Positions 39,788 through 48,342 of a stretch of 64,000 bases of DNA are shown one piece after another (the first letter of the stretch is position 1; every line of letters starts with the position of its first letter). Under the pieces are notes generated by a model, which did no database searches, was not told the DNA's origin, and saw nothing but the letters and a program-made list of their open reading frames with translations. The translations under genes and the position numbers were made by a program. Origin of the DNA: a bacterium (GTDB lineage Bacteria > Acidobacteriota > Thermoanaerobaculia > Multivoradales > J023); contig JAAELT010000051.1 in the NCBI GenBank assembly GCA_024226315.1, positions 1 to 64,000 of the forward strand, given 5' to 3'.

Positions 39788-41017
39788 TCAGCCGCCTCCC
39801 TTGTCTTGCCTGACCTGACCTGATGCCTCGGTCGCCGGCAGGCCGTCGGCCAGGAACTCGGCGCCTCGTACCGCTACCCGTTCGCCCTCCTTGAGACCGT
39901 CGAGGATCTCGATCCGGCCGTCCCTGGTGCTGCCGCTCTGCACCAGCCGGCGGCGCGCCTTGTAGCCCGTGCCGCTCGGCTCGAGCACGAATACCGTGGT
40001 CACGCCGCCGTCGATGATCAGCGCCTGACGAGGCAGGGTCAGGGCGCTCTCTCGCATCTCGAGCAGCACCTCGATCTCCACTCCTTCACCCGGCAGCGGC
40101 AGCCCCAGGTCCTGATCGATCTCCACCACCAGGCGCACGGTGCCCGAACGGTCGACCTGCCGCGCCACCTCGACGATGGTGCCGCGGCCGAGCTCGCGCC
40201 CGCCGCCCGGCTCCAGGCAGCGCGCGACCAGCGCCGGCCGCAGCCGTTCGAGGTCGGCGGCGGCGGCCCACGCCTCGAGGCGCGGCTGCCCTTCGCCGGC
40301 GAGCTCGGCCAGGCGCAGGTCACGGGTCGTGAGCTCGCTGCCCGGCGGTACCGCGCGCTCCACCAGCAGCAGGCCAGCGCGCGGCGCGTGGACGCGCAGC
40401 CTCTTGGTACGCAGGCGGGCGCTTTTCAGGCGCTCCGCGGCCAGCTCGGCGTCGATCCGGCGTTGCTCGAGCTCGACGGGAGGGAGAACTCCGCCCTCGA
40501 CACCCTGCTCGGCGCGCTCGCGCTCGGCCTCGGCCAGGCGTGCCGCCAACTCAGCCTCCGCCAGACGCAGGCGCGCGTCGTCGTTGTCGATCTCGAACAA
40601 CAGCTCGCCCCTGGCGACCTCTTCGCCGGTGCGCAGGCCCGAGGCGAAGCGCGCCGGATAGCGGACCCTGCCGCCCTCGGCCGCCCGCAGCTCCAGCCGT
40701 ACCGCCGGCTCCACCTTGCCGAGCAGAGTCAGGCTGGGCTGGAACGGCGCCGCCGCCAGCACCTCCGAGCTCACCGGCACGCGGGCGCGCGCCGGCATCT
40801 CCTCTTCCGGCGGCTGGCAGGCGGCCGATAACATCACCCCCGCTGCCAACAGCAACACCTCTGGCCCTCCCCCTTTGAAAAAGGGGGAGCTGGAGGGGGA
40901 TTTCCGCGGTCGAAGGCCGCGGCTGCGATTTCGAATTCCTCTCCTGCGAAGGGGAGAATCCCCCCTCGGTCCCCCCTTTTTCAAAGGGGGGAGGTCGGAA
41001 CAGAGAATCGTATTCAT
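39788..41017 (-). CDS. RND membrane-fusion lipoprotein with an element-derived N-terminal insert
   Basis: The 409-residue protein is a periplasmic adaptor (HlyD/AcrA type). It has a barrel-sandwich 'LTLLGKVEPAVRLELRAAEGGRVRYPARFASGLRTGEEVARGELLFEIDNDDARLRLAEAELAARL', a helical hairpin, 'LRVHAPRAGLLLVERAVPPGSEL', and a C-terminal barrel region ending 'LDGLKEGERVAVRGAEFLADG'. A lipobox (LSAAC, about 60-65) follows a hydrophobic stretch. Before it, residues about 9-50 (including SPLRRRGIRNRS) are encoded by a MITE-like palindrome inserted in frame between the start codon and the signal-sequence core. The ATG at 41017 has an AGGAG site 9 bases upstream. The insert may disturb lipoprotein export. 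Confidence 0.85.
   Translation of the reverse strand: MNTILCSDLPPLKKGGPRGDSPLRRRGIRNRSRGLRPRKSPSSSPFFKGGGPEVLLLAAGVMLSAACQPPEEEMPARARVPVSSEVLAAAPFQPSLTLLGKVEPAVRLELRAAEGGRVRYPARFASGLRTGEEVARGELLFEIDNDDARLRLAEAELAARLAEAERERAEQGVEGGVLPPVELEQRRIDAELAAERLKSARLRTKRLRVHAPRAGLLLVERAVPPGSELTTRDLRLAELAGEGQPRLEAWAAAADLERLRPALVARCLEPGGGRELGRGTIVEVARQVDRSGTVRLVVEIDQDLGLPLPGEGVEIEVLLEMRESALTLPRQALIIDGGVTTVFVLEPSGTGYKARRRLVQSGSTRDGRIEILDGLKEGERVAVRGAEFLADGLPATEASGQVRQDKGGG
40866..40993. mobile_element. MITE-like palindromic element inside the membrane-fusion gene
   Basis: About 128 bp with closely matching inverted ends: the left arm begins CCTCCCCCTTTGAAAAAGGG and the right arm, read on the minus strand, begins CCTCCCCCCTTTGAAAAAGG, with arms of roughly 38 bp. 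The middle holds a small CCGCGG hairpin. This 'CCCTTTGAAAAAGGG' type of end is a well-known dispersed bacterial repeat pattern. Its length and frame keep the host gene open. Confidence 0.8.
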
Positions 41018-41029
41018 GGCATGGTACTC

Positions 41030-41725
41030 CTAGGCCAGCATGGCTTCGGGATGCCGCAGGCGCTCCCGGGCGTAGAGGTAGACGATCGTGGTGGCCGCCG
41101 CCATCACCGCGGCGCTCCACATCCACGCGAGATTGGGCAGCGAGATGCCGAACAGGTCGGCGGGGACGCCGAGCGCCTTCGAGGTGTCGGGGCTGACGAA
41201 GATCCAGGGCGACATCAGCGCCACCGAAACCAGGCAGGCCGCGAGCGTCGCGCCCGCGGTCTTGAGCCGTGAGGCCCAGAACAAGGTCAGGGCGGCCATG
41301 AACAGGGTCAGCACCGTGCCCTGGACCAGCGCCCGGACCAGCGCCCAACCGTCGGCGACGATCAGCAGGACGATCCAGCTCTGCAGCAGCAGCACGCCGC
41401 TCACCGCGGCCGCCCGGCGCAGGAAGTAGCGCTCGGTCGAGGGCACCGCGAGGGCCAGGTCGAGGCTGCCCACCTGGCGCTCGAGCGCGATCACCCGAGC
41501 GAGCGCCGGCAGCCCGAGCACCAGGTTGGGGACGACGATCAACCGCGGGTAGAGCTTCTCCAGCCATTCGGTGCCCTGCATCGAGCTGATCGCCTCCATC
41601 AGGGCGAAGAACAGCAGGAAGACGTCGCCGATCAGGTAGAGCCACCAGCGGCGTTCGAGCAGCAGGTCGAAGGTGTACCCCACCCGGCGCCACGTGGTCT
41701 GGATCGCTGCCCACATTTCCCTCAC
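41030..41725 (-). CDS. ABC-2-like membrane permease subunit
   Basis: The 231-residue protein is hydrophobic with about six helices ('WWLYLIGDVFLLFFALMEAIS', 'LIVVPNLVLGLPALARVIAL', 'GVLLLQSWIVLLIVADGWAL', 'LVQGTVLTLFMAALTLFWA', 'AACLVSVALMSPWIFV', 'WMWSAAVMAAATTIVYLYA'). The general form fits an ABC-2 permease. It lies between the large permease-peptidase protein (6-bp gap) and the membrane-fusion gene, and no ATPase is missing because the first operon gene supplies one. Confidence 0.78.
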   Translation of the reverse strand: MREMWAAIQTTWRRVGYTFDLLLERRWWLYLIGDVFLLFFALMEAISSMQGTEWLEKLYPRLIVVPNLVLGLPALARVIALERQVGSLDLALAVPSTERYFLRRAAAVSGVLLLQSWIVLLIVADGWALVRALVQGTVLTLFMAALTLFWASRLKTAGATLAACLVSVALMSPWIFVSPDTSKALGVPADLFGISLPNLAWMWSAAVMAAATTIVYLYARERLRHPEAMLA

Positions 41726-41731
41726 ACCTCC

Positions 41732-44545
41732 TCAGCTCAGCACGTTGACCCGTTCGAGGGTCTCGCGAACCTTGGTGACGAAGCGGTAGCAGGTCCCTTC
41801 CGGGTCGAGCACCACGGTGTGGGGCCGGTTGGCGACGGAGAGCGAGAACGGCGTGTCCGACTCGGAGTCGACGCTCAGGCGGAGCACGTGCTCGGTGAGC
41901 TCTGTCTTGACGATCACCGGGCAGATCGACTCGCCGGTACCGGTGTTGCGCAACGTTCCGTGGACCACCCAGCGGTCGTCCTCGCGCCGCGAGCTGACGT
42001 CGGCGAGCCGCAGCATGGGCAGGGCGTTACCCTCGAAGTGGTCCTCGTAGAGGCGCTCGAGCGACACGCCGGAGCGCGACTCCAGCTCCGCGAACAGCTC
42101 CTTGATCGTGCCCGGCTCGCCGCCTGTCTTCGCCAGGAAGCTCTCGATGCCGGCGTAGAGGTTGCCTGAGCCGAGCCGGCTCTCGATCTCCACCATCACC
42201 GCCGGCAGGCGGTGTTTCCAGACCATCCCAAAGCCGGGCTGGGCCACGAGGATCGGCGTCTTGAGGCCGACCTGCATCCACGGTGGCCCGGAGACCGTGG
42301 CGCCGCGCTCCACCAGGCCCATGCGGCGCAACATCAGGGCGGCGTAGAGGCTGCGGAAGAGCTTCTTCTGGTCTTCTTGCACCGGGCGCCGCGCCAGCAG
42401 GTCGCGGCTCAGCAGCTGCGCCACCAGGTCCTCGGGCTTCAGCGGCCGGCGGTCGACCATCAGGCGTTCCGGGATGATCAGCATCTGGCCGAACAGCTCG
42501 ATCTTCTGTTCGGACCATCTGAACATGCCGCTATGCAGCTCGATGTCGGGTGGCGGCGGCCATTCGAGCGCCACCACGTCGTCGAGGGCCTTCATCCCCG
42601 GCCAGGCGCGATCGCTCAGGCTGGAGACCAGAGCCAGGGCCTCGAGTTGGCTCTTCGCCTCTTCGCGGTGCGCCGGCAAGGCGGCGAAGACGACATGACC
42701 GCCCGCCTCTGGCGGGACATTGCCGCCCGCTGTCTGCGGGACGCTGTCGCCGTCGAGAGCCGTCAACGGTCCGCCGCGAATCTGGAATTCCGCCAGCGGG
42801 GCGCGGCAGGCGCCCACCAGCCGCGTGCGCCCTTCCGCCGCGCGCCCCACGTGACCGCAGGTGTCGGCCAGGAACCATCTCGAGGTGGTGCTGAGATCGA
42901 GCTCCAGGTCGACTTCCGGCTTGAAGGTCTCCTCCGGCACGAACCGGCCGAACATCTCGGACCCATAGGCATCCTGCGAGTTCGGCTTGATCAGGGTCCA
43001 GGGCGTGTACCGCGGCACGGGGAAGAGGTCCGAGGCCTCGAGCGCGATGCGCCGCTCGGAGACCCCGCGCAGCACGAAGGCGCGCCCGAGGTCATTCATG
43101 TCGATCAGGAGACGCGTGCGCCGCAGCCGCTCGTAGCGCATCACGAACGGATAGTCGCCGCGTCTGGGGAAGAAGCGGATGGTCTCCGGCACGCCGGCGA
43201 GGCGTACCTCGAGATTGAGAGACTCACCGCTCGCGAGCGGTGGATCGATCCTCACTTGCAGGCGGTCCCAGGAGCGCTGCATCTCCACGCGGTGCGGCGG
43301 CGCGGCCAGGTGCTCGACCGTAAGGCCCGGGTTGATCGCGAACGCCAGGTGCTCTCGCGGCTCGGTGCCGCGGTTTTCCAGGCGCCCGGCGAGCTCGGTG
43401 GCCACCGAGCCGTCGCGTTCGAGCCGGCCGCGCAGGCTCCAGTTCGTCGCCCGCACGTCGCGCGGCATGGGCTCGTAGTCGTCGTGCATTTCGGCCTGGT
43501 AGCGCTCGGCGGCGAGGGCCTGAAAGTGGTGCTGGCGGGCGAGCACCAGCCCCAGGCCCGTCGCCAGCGCCAGCACGCCACAGATCATGACCGCCCGGTC
43601 GCGAAGGGCCAGCCCACCGTCGGCGGCGTAGCGCTCGCGCTGCCGGTTGAGCATCTCGAGGATGGTGCGCAACTGGTGGTCCGGCCGCACCGGCCGCGGC
43701 GGCAGGTCGCGCCGCGTGCGGCGCAGGAAGGCGACCGCCAGGCATAGCGCGCAGGCAGCCAGGCCGAAGCCCAGCGGCGCGCGTGGCAGCAGGAAGTCTG
43801 CCGCGTGGGCGAGGTCGTAGGGCGCCTCGGTGGCGGCGTAGCCGATGTCGAACGCCGGATTGCGGCGCCCGTCCCGAAAGGTCTGGGACGTCACGTAGAT
43901 CCAGAGCGAGAGGCTCTGCGCGCCCAGCCAGTCGCTCAAGCCGTCGAGCGTCAGGTGCAGCCGCAGCAGCGCCTGGTTGATCAAGCCCATGGCGATTTCC
44001 ATCCCGAGAAAGCTGACCACCAGGGCGCCGAGCTCGCCGCCGAGGATCATCGTCATGCCCAGCCAGTAGGCGGAGACCCAGACGCCCAGCGGCAGGATCC
44101 GGGTCAGCCAGGTGCCGAGCCAGACGCTGGCGTCGAAGTCGCCGTGCCCGGCCGCCAGCGCGGTCCCCAGGGCGACGAGCTGGGGGATCGCCGACAGCGG
44201 CACGATGATGACGAGCATCGCCAGCCAGCGCCTGAACAGGTAGCCGGAGTTGCTCATCGGCGTGGCGGCGAGCACCGGCCAGGCGTCGGTCAGCGCCTGC
44301 CGGCTCGAACGGTTGCCGGCCACCAGCACCGCCAGGATGGTGGTGAGGTAGGGCTGCACGAAGAGAGTCTGCGCCAGGTAGGTGGCGGCGCCCAGGTGCT
44401 CCTGGGATTGGTAGCGGAAGAACAGCAGCACCAGCACCGGCGGCACGGCGCAGATCGCCACGTAGAGCGCCGCCGCGAGGCGGAAGCGCCCGGTGCGCCA
44501 CTGCAGCAGCAGCTCGTAGCGGGCGATGGCGAAAAATGAGCTCAT
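41732..44545 (-). CDS. ABC-2 permease with degenerate M1-peptidase-like periplasmic tail
   Basis: The 937-residue protein has an N-terminal ABC-2 permease half (helices to about 300, with another segment near 340-360) and a large C-terminal domain (about 370-937). That domain resembles the aminopeptidase-N-like part of 'ABC-2/M1' proteins of Acidobacteriota ('LRGRLERDGSVATELAGRLENRGTEPREHLAFAINPGLTVEHL'; 'LALVSSLSDRAWPGMKALDDVVALEWPPPPDIELHSG'). The zinc motif HExxH expected after this is not present ('PEDLVAQLLSRDLLARR' stands there), so it is probably catalytically dead. Start at 44545 overlaps the ATPase stop (ATGA). Confidence 0.82.
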   Translation of the reverse strand: MSSFFAIARYELLLQWRTGRFRLAAALYVAICAVPPVLVLLFFRYQSQEHLGAATYLAQTLFVQPYLTTILAVLVAGNRSSRQALTDAWPVLAATPMSNSGYLFRRWLAMLVIIVPLSAIPQLVALGTALAAGHGDFDASVWLGTWLTRILPLGVWVSAYWLGMTMILGGELGALVVSFLGMEIAMGLINQALLRLHLTLDGLSDWLGAQSLSLWIYVTSQTFRDGRRNPAFDIGYAATEAPYDLAHAADFLLPRAPLGFGLAACALCLAVAFLRRTRRDLPPRPVRPDHQLRTILEMLNRQRERYAADGGLALRDRAVMICGVLALATGLGLVLARQHHFQALAAERYQAEMHDDYEPMPRDVRATNWSLRGRLERDGSVATELAGRLENRGTEPREHLAFAINPGLTVEHLAAPPHRVEMQRSWDRLQVRIDPPLASGESLNLEVRLAGVPETIRFFPRRGDYPFVMRYERLRRTRLLIDMNDLGRAFVLRGVSERRIALEASDLFPVPRYTPWTLIKPNSQDAYGSEMFGRFVPEETFKPEVDLELDLSTTSRWFLADTCGHVGRAAEGRTRLVGACRAPLAEFQIRGGPLTALDGDSVPQTAGGNVPPEAGGHVVFAALPAHREEAKSQLEALALVSSLSDRAWPGMKALDDVVALEWPPPPDIELHSGMFRWSEQKIELFGQMLIIPERLMVDRRPLKPEDLVAQLLSRDLLARRPVQEDQKKLFRSLYAALMLRRMGLVERGATVSGPPWMQVGLKTPILVAQPGFGMVWKHRLPAVMVEIESRLGSGNLYAGIESFLAKTGGEPGTIKELFAELESRSGVSLERLYEDHFEGNALPMLRLADVSSRREDDRWVVHGTLRNTGTGESICPVIVKTELTEHVLRLSVDSESDTPFSLSVANRPHTVVLDPEGTCYRFVTKVRETLERVNVLS

Positions 44546-45459
44546 ACCTCTTCCGCATCCACTGTGTCGTCGCCTGTGACCGTCTGCCCGGCCTCGACTA
44601 TCAGGAACGCGGCGCAGGCTTCCTCGAGCGTCGCCGTCATGTGCTCGGCGCCCGCGATCTGCTGCTCGCGGAACAGAACGTTGAACACCGCGCCTCCTTC
44701 GCCCACCCGCTGGCCGATCTTGAGCGCCTCTTCCGGCACGTCGCGGTCCGCCGGCAGGCGCCACAGACGTTCACGGCTCCAGGTCATGAGCTCGCTCGGC
44801 TCGCCGTCGAACAGCAGCCGGCCGCGGGCGATGACGCCCAAGCGCGGGCAGGTGGCCTCGATATCCTCGACGATGTGGGTCGAGAGCAGCACCGGGATCT
44901 CCTCGGCCAGATCGGTGATCAGGTTGCGGAACCGGATCCGCTCCTCCGGGTCGAGCCCGGCGGTGGGCTCGTCGACCACCAGGAACTTCGGCGCGTGGAT
45001 CAGCGCCTGTGCCAGCCCCAGCCGCCGGATCATGCCGCCGGAGTAGGTGTCGGCCCGGCGGCGCGCGGCGTGGGTGAGCTCCACCGCGTCGAGCAGCGAG
45101 GCGGCTCGGCGCTCGAGGTCGCGCCGGCGCAGCGGCACGCGCCGCAGCTCGGCGCACATCATCAGGTACTCGATCCCGGAGAGCGTGGCCACGGGCTCGA
45201 ATTCCTGCGGCAGGTAGCCGATCATGCGGCGGATCTGCGACCGGTGAGCGGGGGAGTCGCCGATGCCGAAATAGACTCGCTCGCCCTTCGAAGGTTCCTG
45301 CGCCAGCGCCAGGATCGAGAGCAGCGTCGTCTTGCCGGCGCCATTCGGTCCCAGCAGCCCGAGCATGCCGTCGCCGAACGCCAGGTCGACGTCGATCAGG
45401 CCCTGGGTTCCGTCGGGATAGGTCTTGGAGAGATTGAGGACTTCGATCAAGCGCGGCAC
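44542..45459 (-). CDS. ABC transporter ATP-binding protein
   Basis: The 305-residue protein has all motor motifs: Walker [11 protein letters not shown]-loop 'GYLPQEFEP', signature YSGGM, Walker B FLVVDEP, and an H-loop 'LLSTHIVED'. The C-terminal extension of about 80 residues is typical of CcmA/NatA-like ATPases of ABC-2 systems. Its GTG start (45459) lies about 28 bases after the predicted transcription start and lacks a clear Shine-Dalgarno sequence. It is the first gene of the six-gene operon and overlaps the next gene by 4 bp. Confidence 0.93.
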   Translation of the reverse strand: MPRLIEVLNLSKTYPDGTQGLIDVDLAFGDGMLGLLGPNGAGKTTLLSILALAQEPSKGERVYFGIGDSPAHRSQIRRMIGYLPQEFEPVATLSGIEYLMMCAELRRVPLRRRDLERRAASLLDAVELTHAARRRADTYSGGMIRRLGLAQALIHAPKFLVVDEPTAGLDPEERIRFRNLITDLAEEIPVLLSTHIVEDIEATCPRLGVIARGRLLFDGEPSELMTWSRERLWRLPADRDVPEEALKIGQRVGEGGAVFNVLFREQQIAGAEHMTATLEEACAAFLIVEAGQTVTGDDTVDAEEV

Positions 45460-45493
45460 CAGGGTGGTCGGCGAGGCGTGTTATAGAAGTAAT

Positions 45494-45522
45494 ACACTAA
45501 AACGGCACCGCGGCCCTGTCAA
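45494..45522 (-). promoter_or_regulatory. Promoter of the ABC/RND operon with operator-like repeat
   Basis: On the minus strand TTGACA (45522-45517) and TAGTGT (45499-45494) are 17 bp apart; a second TTGACA lies at 45536-45531. An imperfect inverted repeat, GTGT-x2-TA ... TA-x2-ACAC (45478-45497), overlaps the -10 box and the start point, resembling a GntR/YtrA-type operator. Confidence 0.6.
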
Positions 45523-45632
45523 GACGGCACTGTCAAGAGATTCTCACACCGGCCGGGACTTGCGAGGTTGACGCCTACCAGGCTTACGGCAACCTTTCGG
45601 GCATCGTCCAAGTCGAGCAAGCCGCCGCAATG

Positions 45633-45664
45633 AAAAAGGAGGGCGGCCAAGCGGCCGCCCTCCT
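45633..45664 (-). terminator. Rho-independent terminator after the helical-protein gene
   Basis: A perfect 12-bp stem (AGGAGGGCGGCC, loop of four, complement) is followed on the minus strand by TTTTT. It lies 28 bp past the stop codon of the gene at 45692. Confidence 0.92.
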
Positions 45665-45691
45665 GGGTGACGGGACGATCACGTCGAGCTG

Positions 45692-46492
45692 CTACTCGGT
45701 CGAAGCAGTCTCTTCACCCTCGGGCGCCGCCTCGCCCTTGGACGTTTCGGCCGCGGCCGCTTCGTCATCGGGTTTGGCGGACCGGCGACGGCGCGTCGGC
45801 CGTACCCGCTTCGCCAGTCCGGGCTTCCCCGCCAGCGAGGAGAGATCTTCGAGCATCCGGATGCTCGCCCGGTAGGCGGCGCTGAACTCGGCCATCGCCT
45901 CGTCCTTCTCCGCCTGGGTGACCTGGGCCTCACGGCTCTTGACGTCGACCTCGCGCAGAGCGACCTCCAGCTCGTCTTTCGCGGGCTGCAGGCTCTCCGC
46001 CAGCTGGCCGGGCTCGATGAGGATTCCCTCGAGCCTGACAGTCGGCAGAGTCTGCTCCGGATTCTGCAGCCTTTCGAGCACGTGCTCGGCGTCGTTCAGC
46101 AACGCCTTGGGCCGCTGCGGGATCTGCTGATCGCCCGGAAGAATCCTGGCAACCAGCTCTCGTCCGTACAGACCCCGCGACAGGTCGCGGATTCCGTACA
46201 TCGTGTCGCTCAAGCTTCGGGTCGCGTCGTTCCGGCGCTTCCTCGGCTCGAGCAGGGCAGCCTGAGCGTCGATGTTGGCCTTGTCGGCCGCGATCAGGCG
46301 CTCCAGCCGGAAGTCGGCCAGACGCACCGCCAGCTTGGGCAGCATCGTCAGGTCGGGCAGGGTCTCGCCTTCGGTGAGGAAGGGCGAGAGCGTCTCGTCG
46401 AGGGAGGGTGAGACCTCCCCCAGGAACGTGGTCGCCGCGGCGTCGAGGAACGACGCTTCGGCACTTCGGTCAGTCACCATTTTTGTAGCCAT
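45692..46492 (-). CDS. Helical hypothetical protein
   Basis: The 266-residue protein is mostly helical ('LDAAATTFLGEVSPSLDETLSPFLTEGETLPDLTMLPKLAVRLADFRLERLIAADKANIDAQAALLEPRKRRNDATRSLSDTMYGIRDLSRGLYGRELVARILPGDQQIPQRPKALLNDAEHVLERL'), then coiled coil, a basic stretch (TRRRRSAK) and an acidic tail. No family recognised. The start at 46492 has AAAGGAG and is preferred over 46582. It ends in a strong terminator, and a remnant of a related gene end plus terminator occurs at 49203-49265. Confidence 0.75.
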   Translation of the reverse strand: MATKMVTDRSAEASFLDAAATTFLGEVSPSLDETLSPFLTEGETLPDLTMLPKLAVRLADFRLERLIAADKANIDAQAALLEPRKRRNDATRSLSDTMYGIRDLSRGLYGRELVARILPGDQQIPQRPKALLNDAEHVLERLQNPEQTLPTVRLEGILIEPGQLAESLQPAKDELEVALREVDVKSREAQVTQAEKDEAMAEFSAAYRASIRMLEDLSSLAGKPGLAKRVRPTRRRRSAKPDDEAAAAETSKGEAAPEGEETASTE

Positions 46493-47939
46493 GGTTGGGC
46501 TCCTTTCTTGGGCCGTCGGGGTTCGCCGCCGGCCCTGGTCGTTTTGGATCGGTCGATCCGTTGAAGAGATAGTTTCACCCAATAGAACTTATGTCAAGAG
46601 TTAATACTGGTAATAGTCTCTGTGCTATTTAGCACGCATGGGCTTCGCGGCGAGATCGCCCCGTGGCGCCTGGTCTCGGGCAACGACCTCCGCCTGGTCG
46701 TGATTGGATCCATATATGAGTTTTCTACTTTTCGAGCACGCATATCATGTGATGCTGAATCCTGATCAGCAGCGGCGGGCGGACCAGGATCGTCGGCGTT
46801 GGGCGCTGGAACGACGCGCCTTTCTGGCGAGAGGCGCGGTGATTCGATCCGAAGGTTACTGTATTTGAGGGAATTCGGGTTGTCGGATCTCATCGCTAGA
46901 TCTCTGCGTCGATCGACACCGCCCGAAGCCGGTCGCGGGCTGTTTCTCGGAAGACATGGCCTGGTTGAGCGGAACAGCCGGCCTTCCGCCGATTCGATCC
47001 TTGGATCGCTTCATGAGAGGCTCGATTCCCGGCGAGGCGCGAGTCACGACTGGCGGAGTCGTCTCACCGGGGATCGACGCGCGCCTCGACTGGCGGAGGG
47101 GTCTTCCGGCGTATCGGCGTTCCGTACGGCCGGCGACGTCGCCTCGGCGCGGATCGACGCTCGGCCTGGCCTGTAGGGGTCCTTGGCCGCGATTCGGCGT
47201 GAGCCGGCGCCGTAGCCGCCGTCGCGCGCCGAATCGGCGTGTCCGCGGCCTGGCGGCGTCGGCTCGAGGCGCATCGGCGGCTCCTCCTGCTCGTCGAGCC
47301 CCGCCGCTACGAAACGGCGTGTCGTGCGTCCCGCGGAGGCGTCGGGTCTCGGCAAGATGCGGGAGCAGGCCGCTACCGGTATCGATCCCGGGAAACGAAC
47401 CGTCGCCGGCGACATGCACGTGATCTGACCCGACCGTGGACCGCGGGTGTAGGTACGGCAACGCCGAGCCGGAATAACAGCTCGTGCTATGCTCCCGACG
47501 AGCTACACGGACGCTTGGCAGTACGGATGAGCACCAGCGGGCGTGCGGCACGAGGAGAATGTCCTTTGTTCACGGACACCTACGCTAGAGGGATCCAGGC
47601 TGGCGCTATACGGACGCGTCCGCGCCGCGCTGAACGCCCGCCGTGCTGCCCCGCGCCGCCGCGAGCCCCGAGCGTCAAATGTGTCTTGCGGCGCACGGGC
47701 GCCGCGTCATTCACTGCAAGCAACCAAGCCGAGGGCCAGGCGGCGAATTGCGAGCCGCTTCGCGCCGATCTGAAGCAGTTTCGCGCCGCACCTCGCAGCC
47801 CGCTCGCTGTGGAGGTTCCTGGATTTAGGAATCTAGTGGATACATCTAGGAACCGTGGCAATGGATAGATCTAGGCATGAGATGGATAGATGTAGGCATC
47901 GATGCCTACATCTAGGAACCGCGTGTCGCTGTAACAACG
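46493..47939. other. Long stretch without a recognisable gene
   Basis: About 1.45 kb. The first 300 bp are AT-rich (the upstream region of the helical-protein gene). The rest has GC-rich frames on both strands without domains, start signals or consistent codon use. From about 47810 the DNA becomes AT-rich again with repeated (GG)ATAGAT(C/G)TAGGCAT-type motifs and a perfect 28-bp palindrome. No tRNA, CRISPR or insertion sequence was seen. Confidence 0.5.
47887..47914. repeat. Perfect 28-bp palindrome
   Basis: The left arm TAGATGTAGGCATC is followed directly by its exact complement, with no loop. Related motifs lie at 47830-47880 (ATACATCTAGGAACCG, ATAGATCTAGGCAT). It ends 49 bp before the barstar gene. 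No T-run follows, so a terminator is unlikely. Confidence 0.85.
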
Positions 47940-47946
47940 GTTAGCC
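47940..47946 (+). other. Putative cassette boundary (G^TTAGCC)
   Basis: GTTAGCC has the form of an integron recombination core (GTTRRRY-like). It pairs, with one G:T, with GGCCAAC at 48238 at the far end of the barstar cassette. Confidence 0.45.
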
Positions 47947-47962
47947 AAGAGACGAATAATTG

Positions 47963-48313
47963 ATGCAGAGAATTGAAATAGATTGGTCAGATGTGACGAG
48001 TATGTCGCAGATGTGGCATGACATCGTCATCAAGTCTGGTCATCCTGCTTGGCATGGTCGCAATCTCGATGCATTGGCGGATGGATGGGTGACTGGAGGC
48101 CTGGACGAACACGGTCCACCATATGAGTTTGTCTTCATCAGCTGCGACCAAGTGCCAGAGGAATTGAAAGAAGTAGCTGCAGCTGTGATGGAGATAGCAG
48201 AAGAATCCGTTCAGGAGAACGGCGGCTCCATTCGGCGTGGCCAACAAGACGCTCCAGCGGACGCAGACAACCGCGCCGCTTGGCCTTCCCGTTCTGCGGC
48301 ACCGAAACCGTAA
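47963..48313 (+). CDS. Barstar-family protein (RNase inhibitor/immunity type)
   Basis: The 116-residue protein matches barstar for about the first 85 residues: 'MWHDIVIKSGHPAWHGRNLDALADGWVTGGLDEHGPPYEFVFISCDQVPEELKEVAAAVMEIAEESVQENGG'. The 'WHGRNLDALAD' segment is the family hallmark. The last 30 residues (from about SIRRGQQD) are read through an attC-like site at 48238-48296, so the true C terminus has probably been lost or extended. No barnase-like RNase is seen nearby. The gene lies in AT-richer DNA than the rest of the window. TTG at 47960 is a possible start. Confidence 0.8.
   Translation: MQRIEIDWSDVTSMSQMWHDIVIKSGHPAWHGRNLDALADGWVTGGLDEHGPPYEFVFISCDQVPEELKEVAAAVMEIAEESVQENGGSIRRGQQDAPADADNRAAWPSRSAAPKP
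48238..48296 (+). other. attC-like recombination site 1
   Basis: The 59-bp site starts GGCCAAC and ends GTTCTGC. The inner arms CCAGCGG (48253-48259) and CCGCTTGG (48275-48282) pair with one extrahelical T, as in attC sites. In a second frame it reads ANKTLQRT, a read-through often seen where attC sites follow genes. No integrase gene is in the window. Confidence 0.55.
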
Positions 48314-48342
48314 AGCCGTAGCCGAGGGATGGAGAACCTATA

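Noticed and set aside
47239..47868. Frames in the empty region 46.8-47.9 kb
   Set aside because: Several overlapping frames on both strands with no start signals, domains or consistent codon use.
47887..47914. Palindrome as a rho-independent terminator
   Set aside because: There is no T-run on either side and no loop; AT/GC balance is not that of a terminator.
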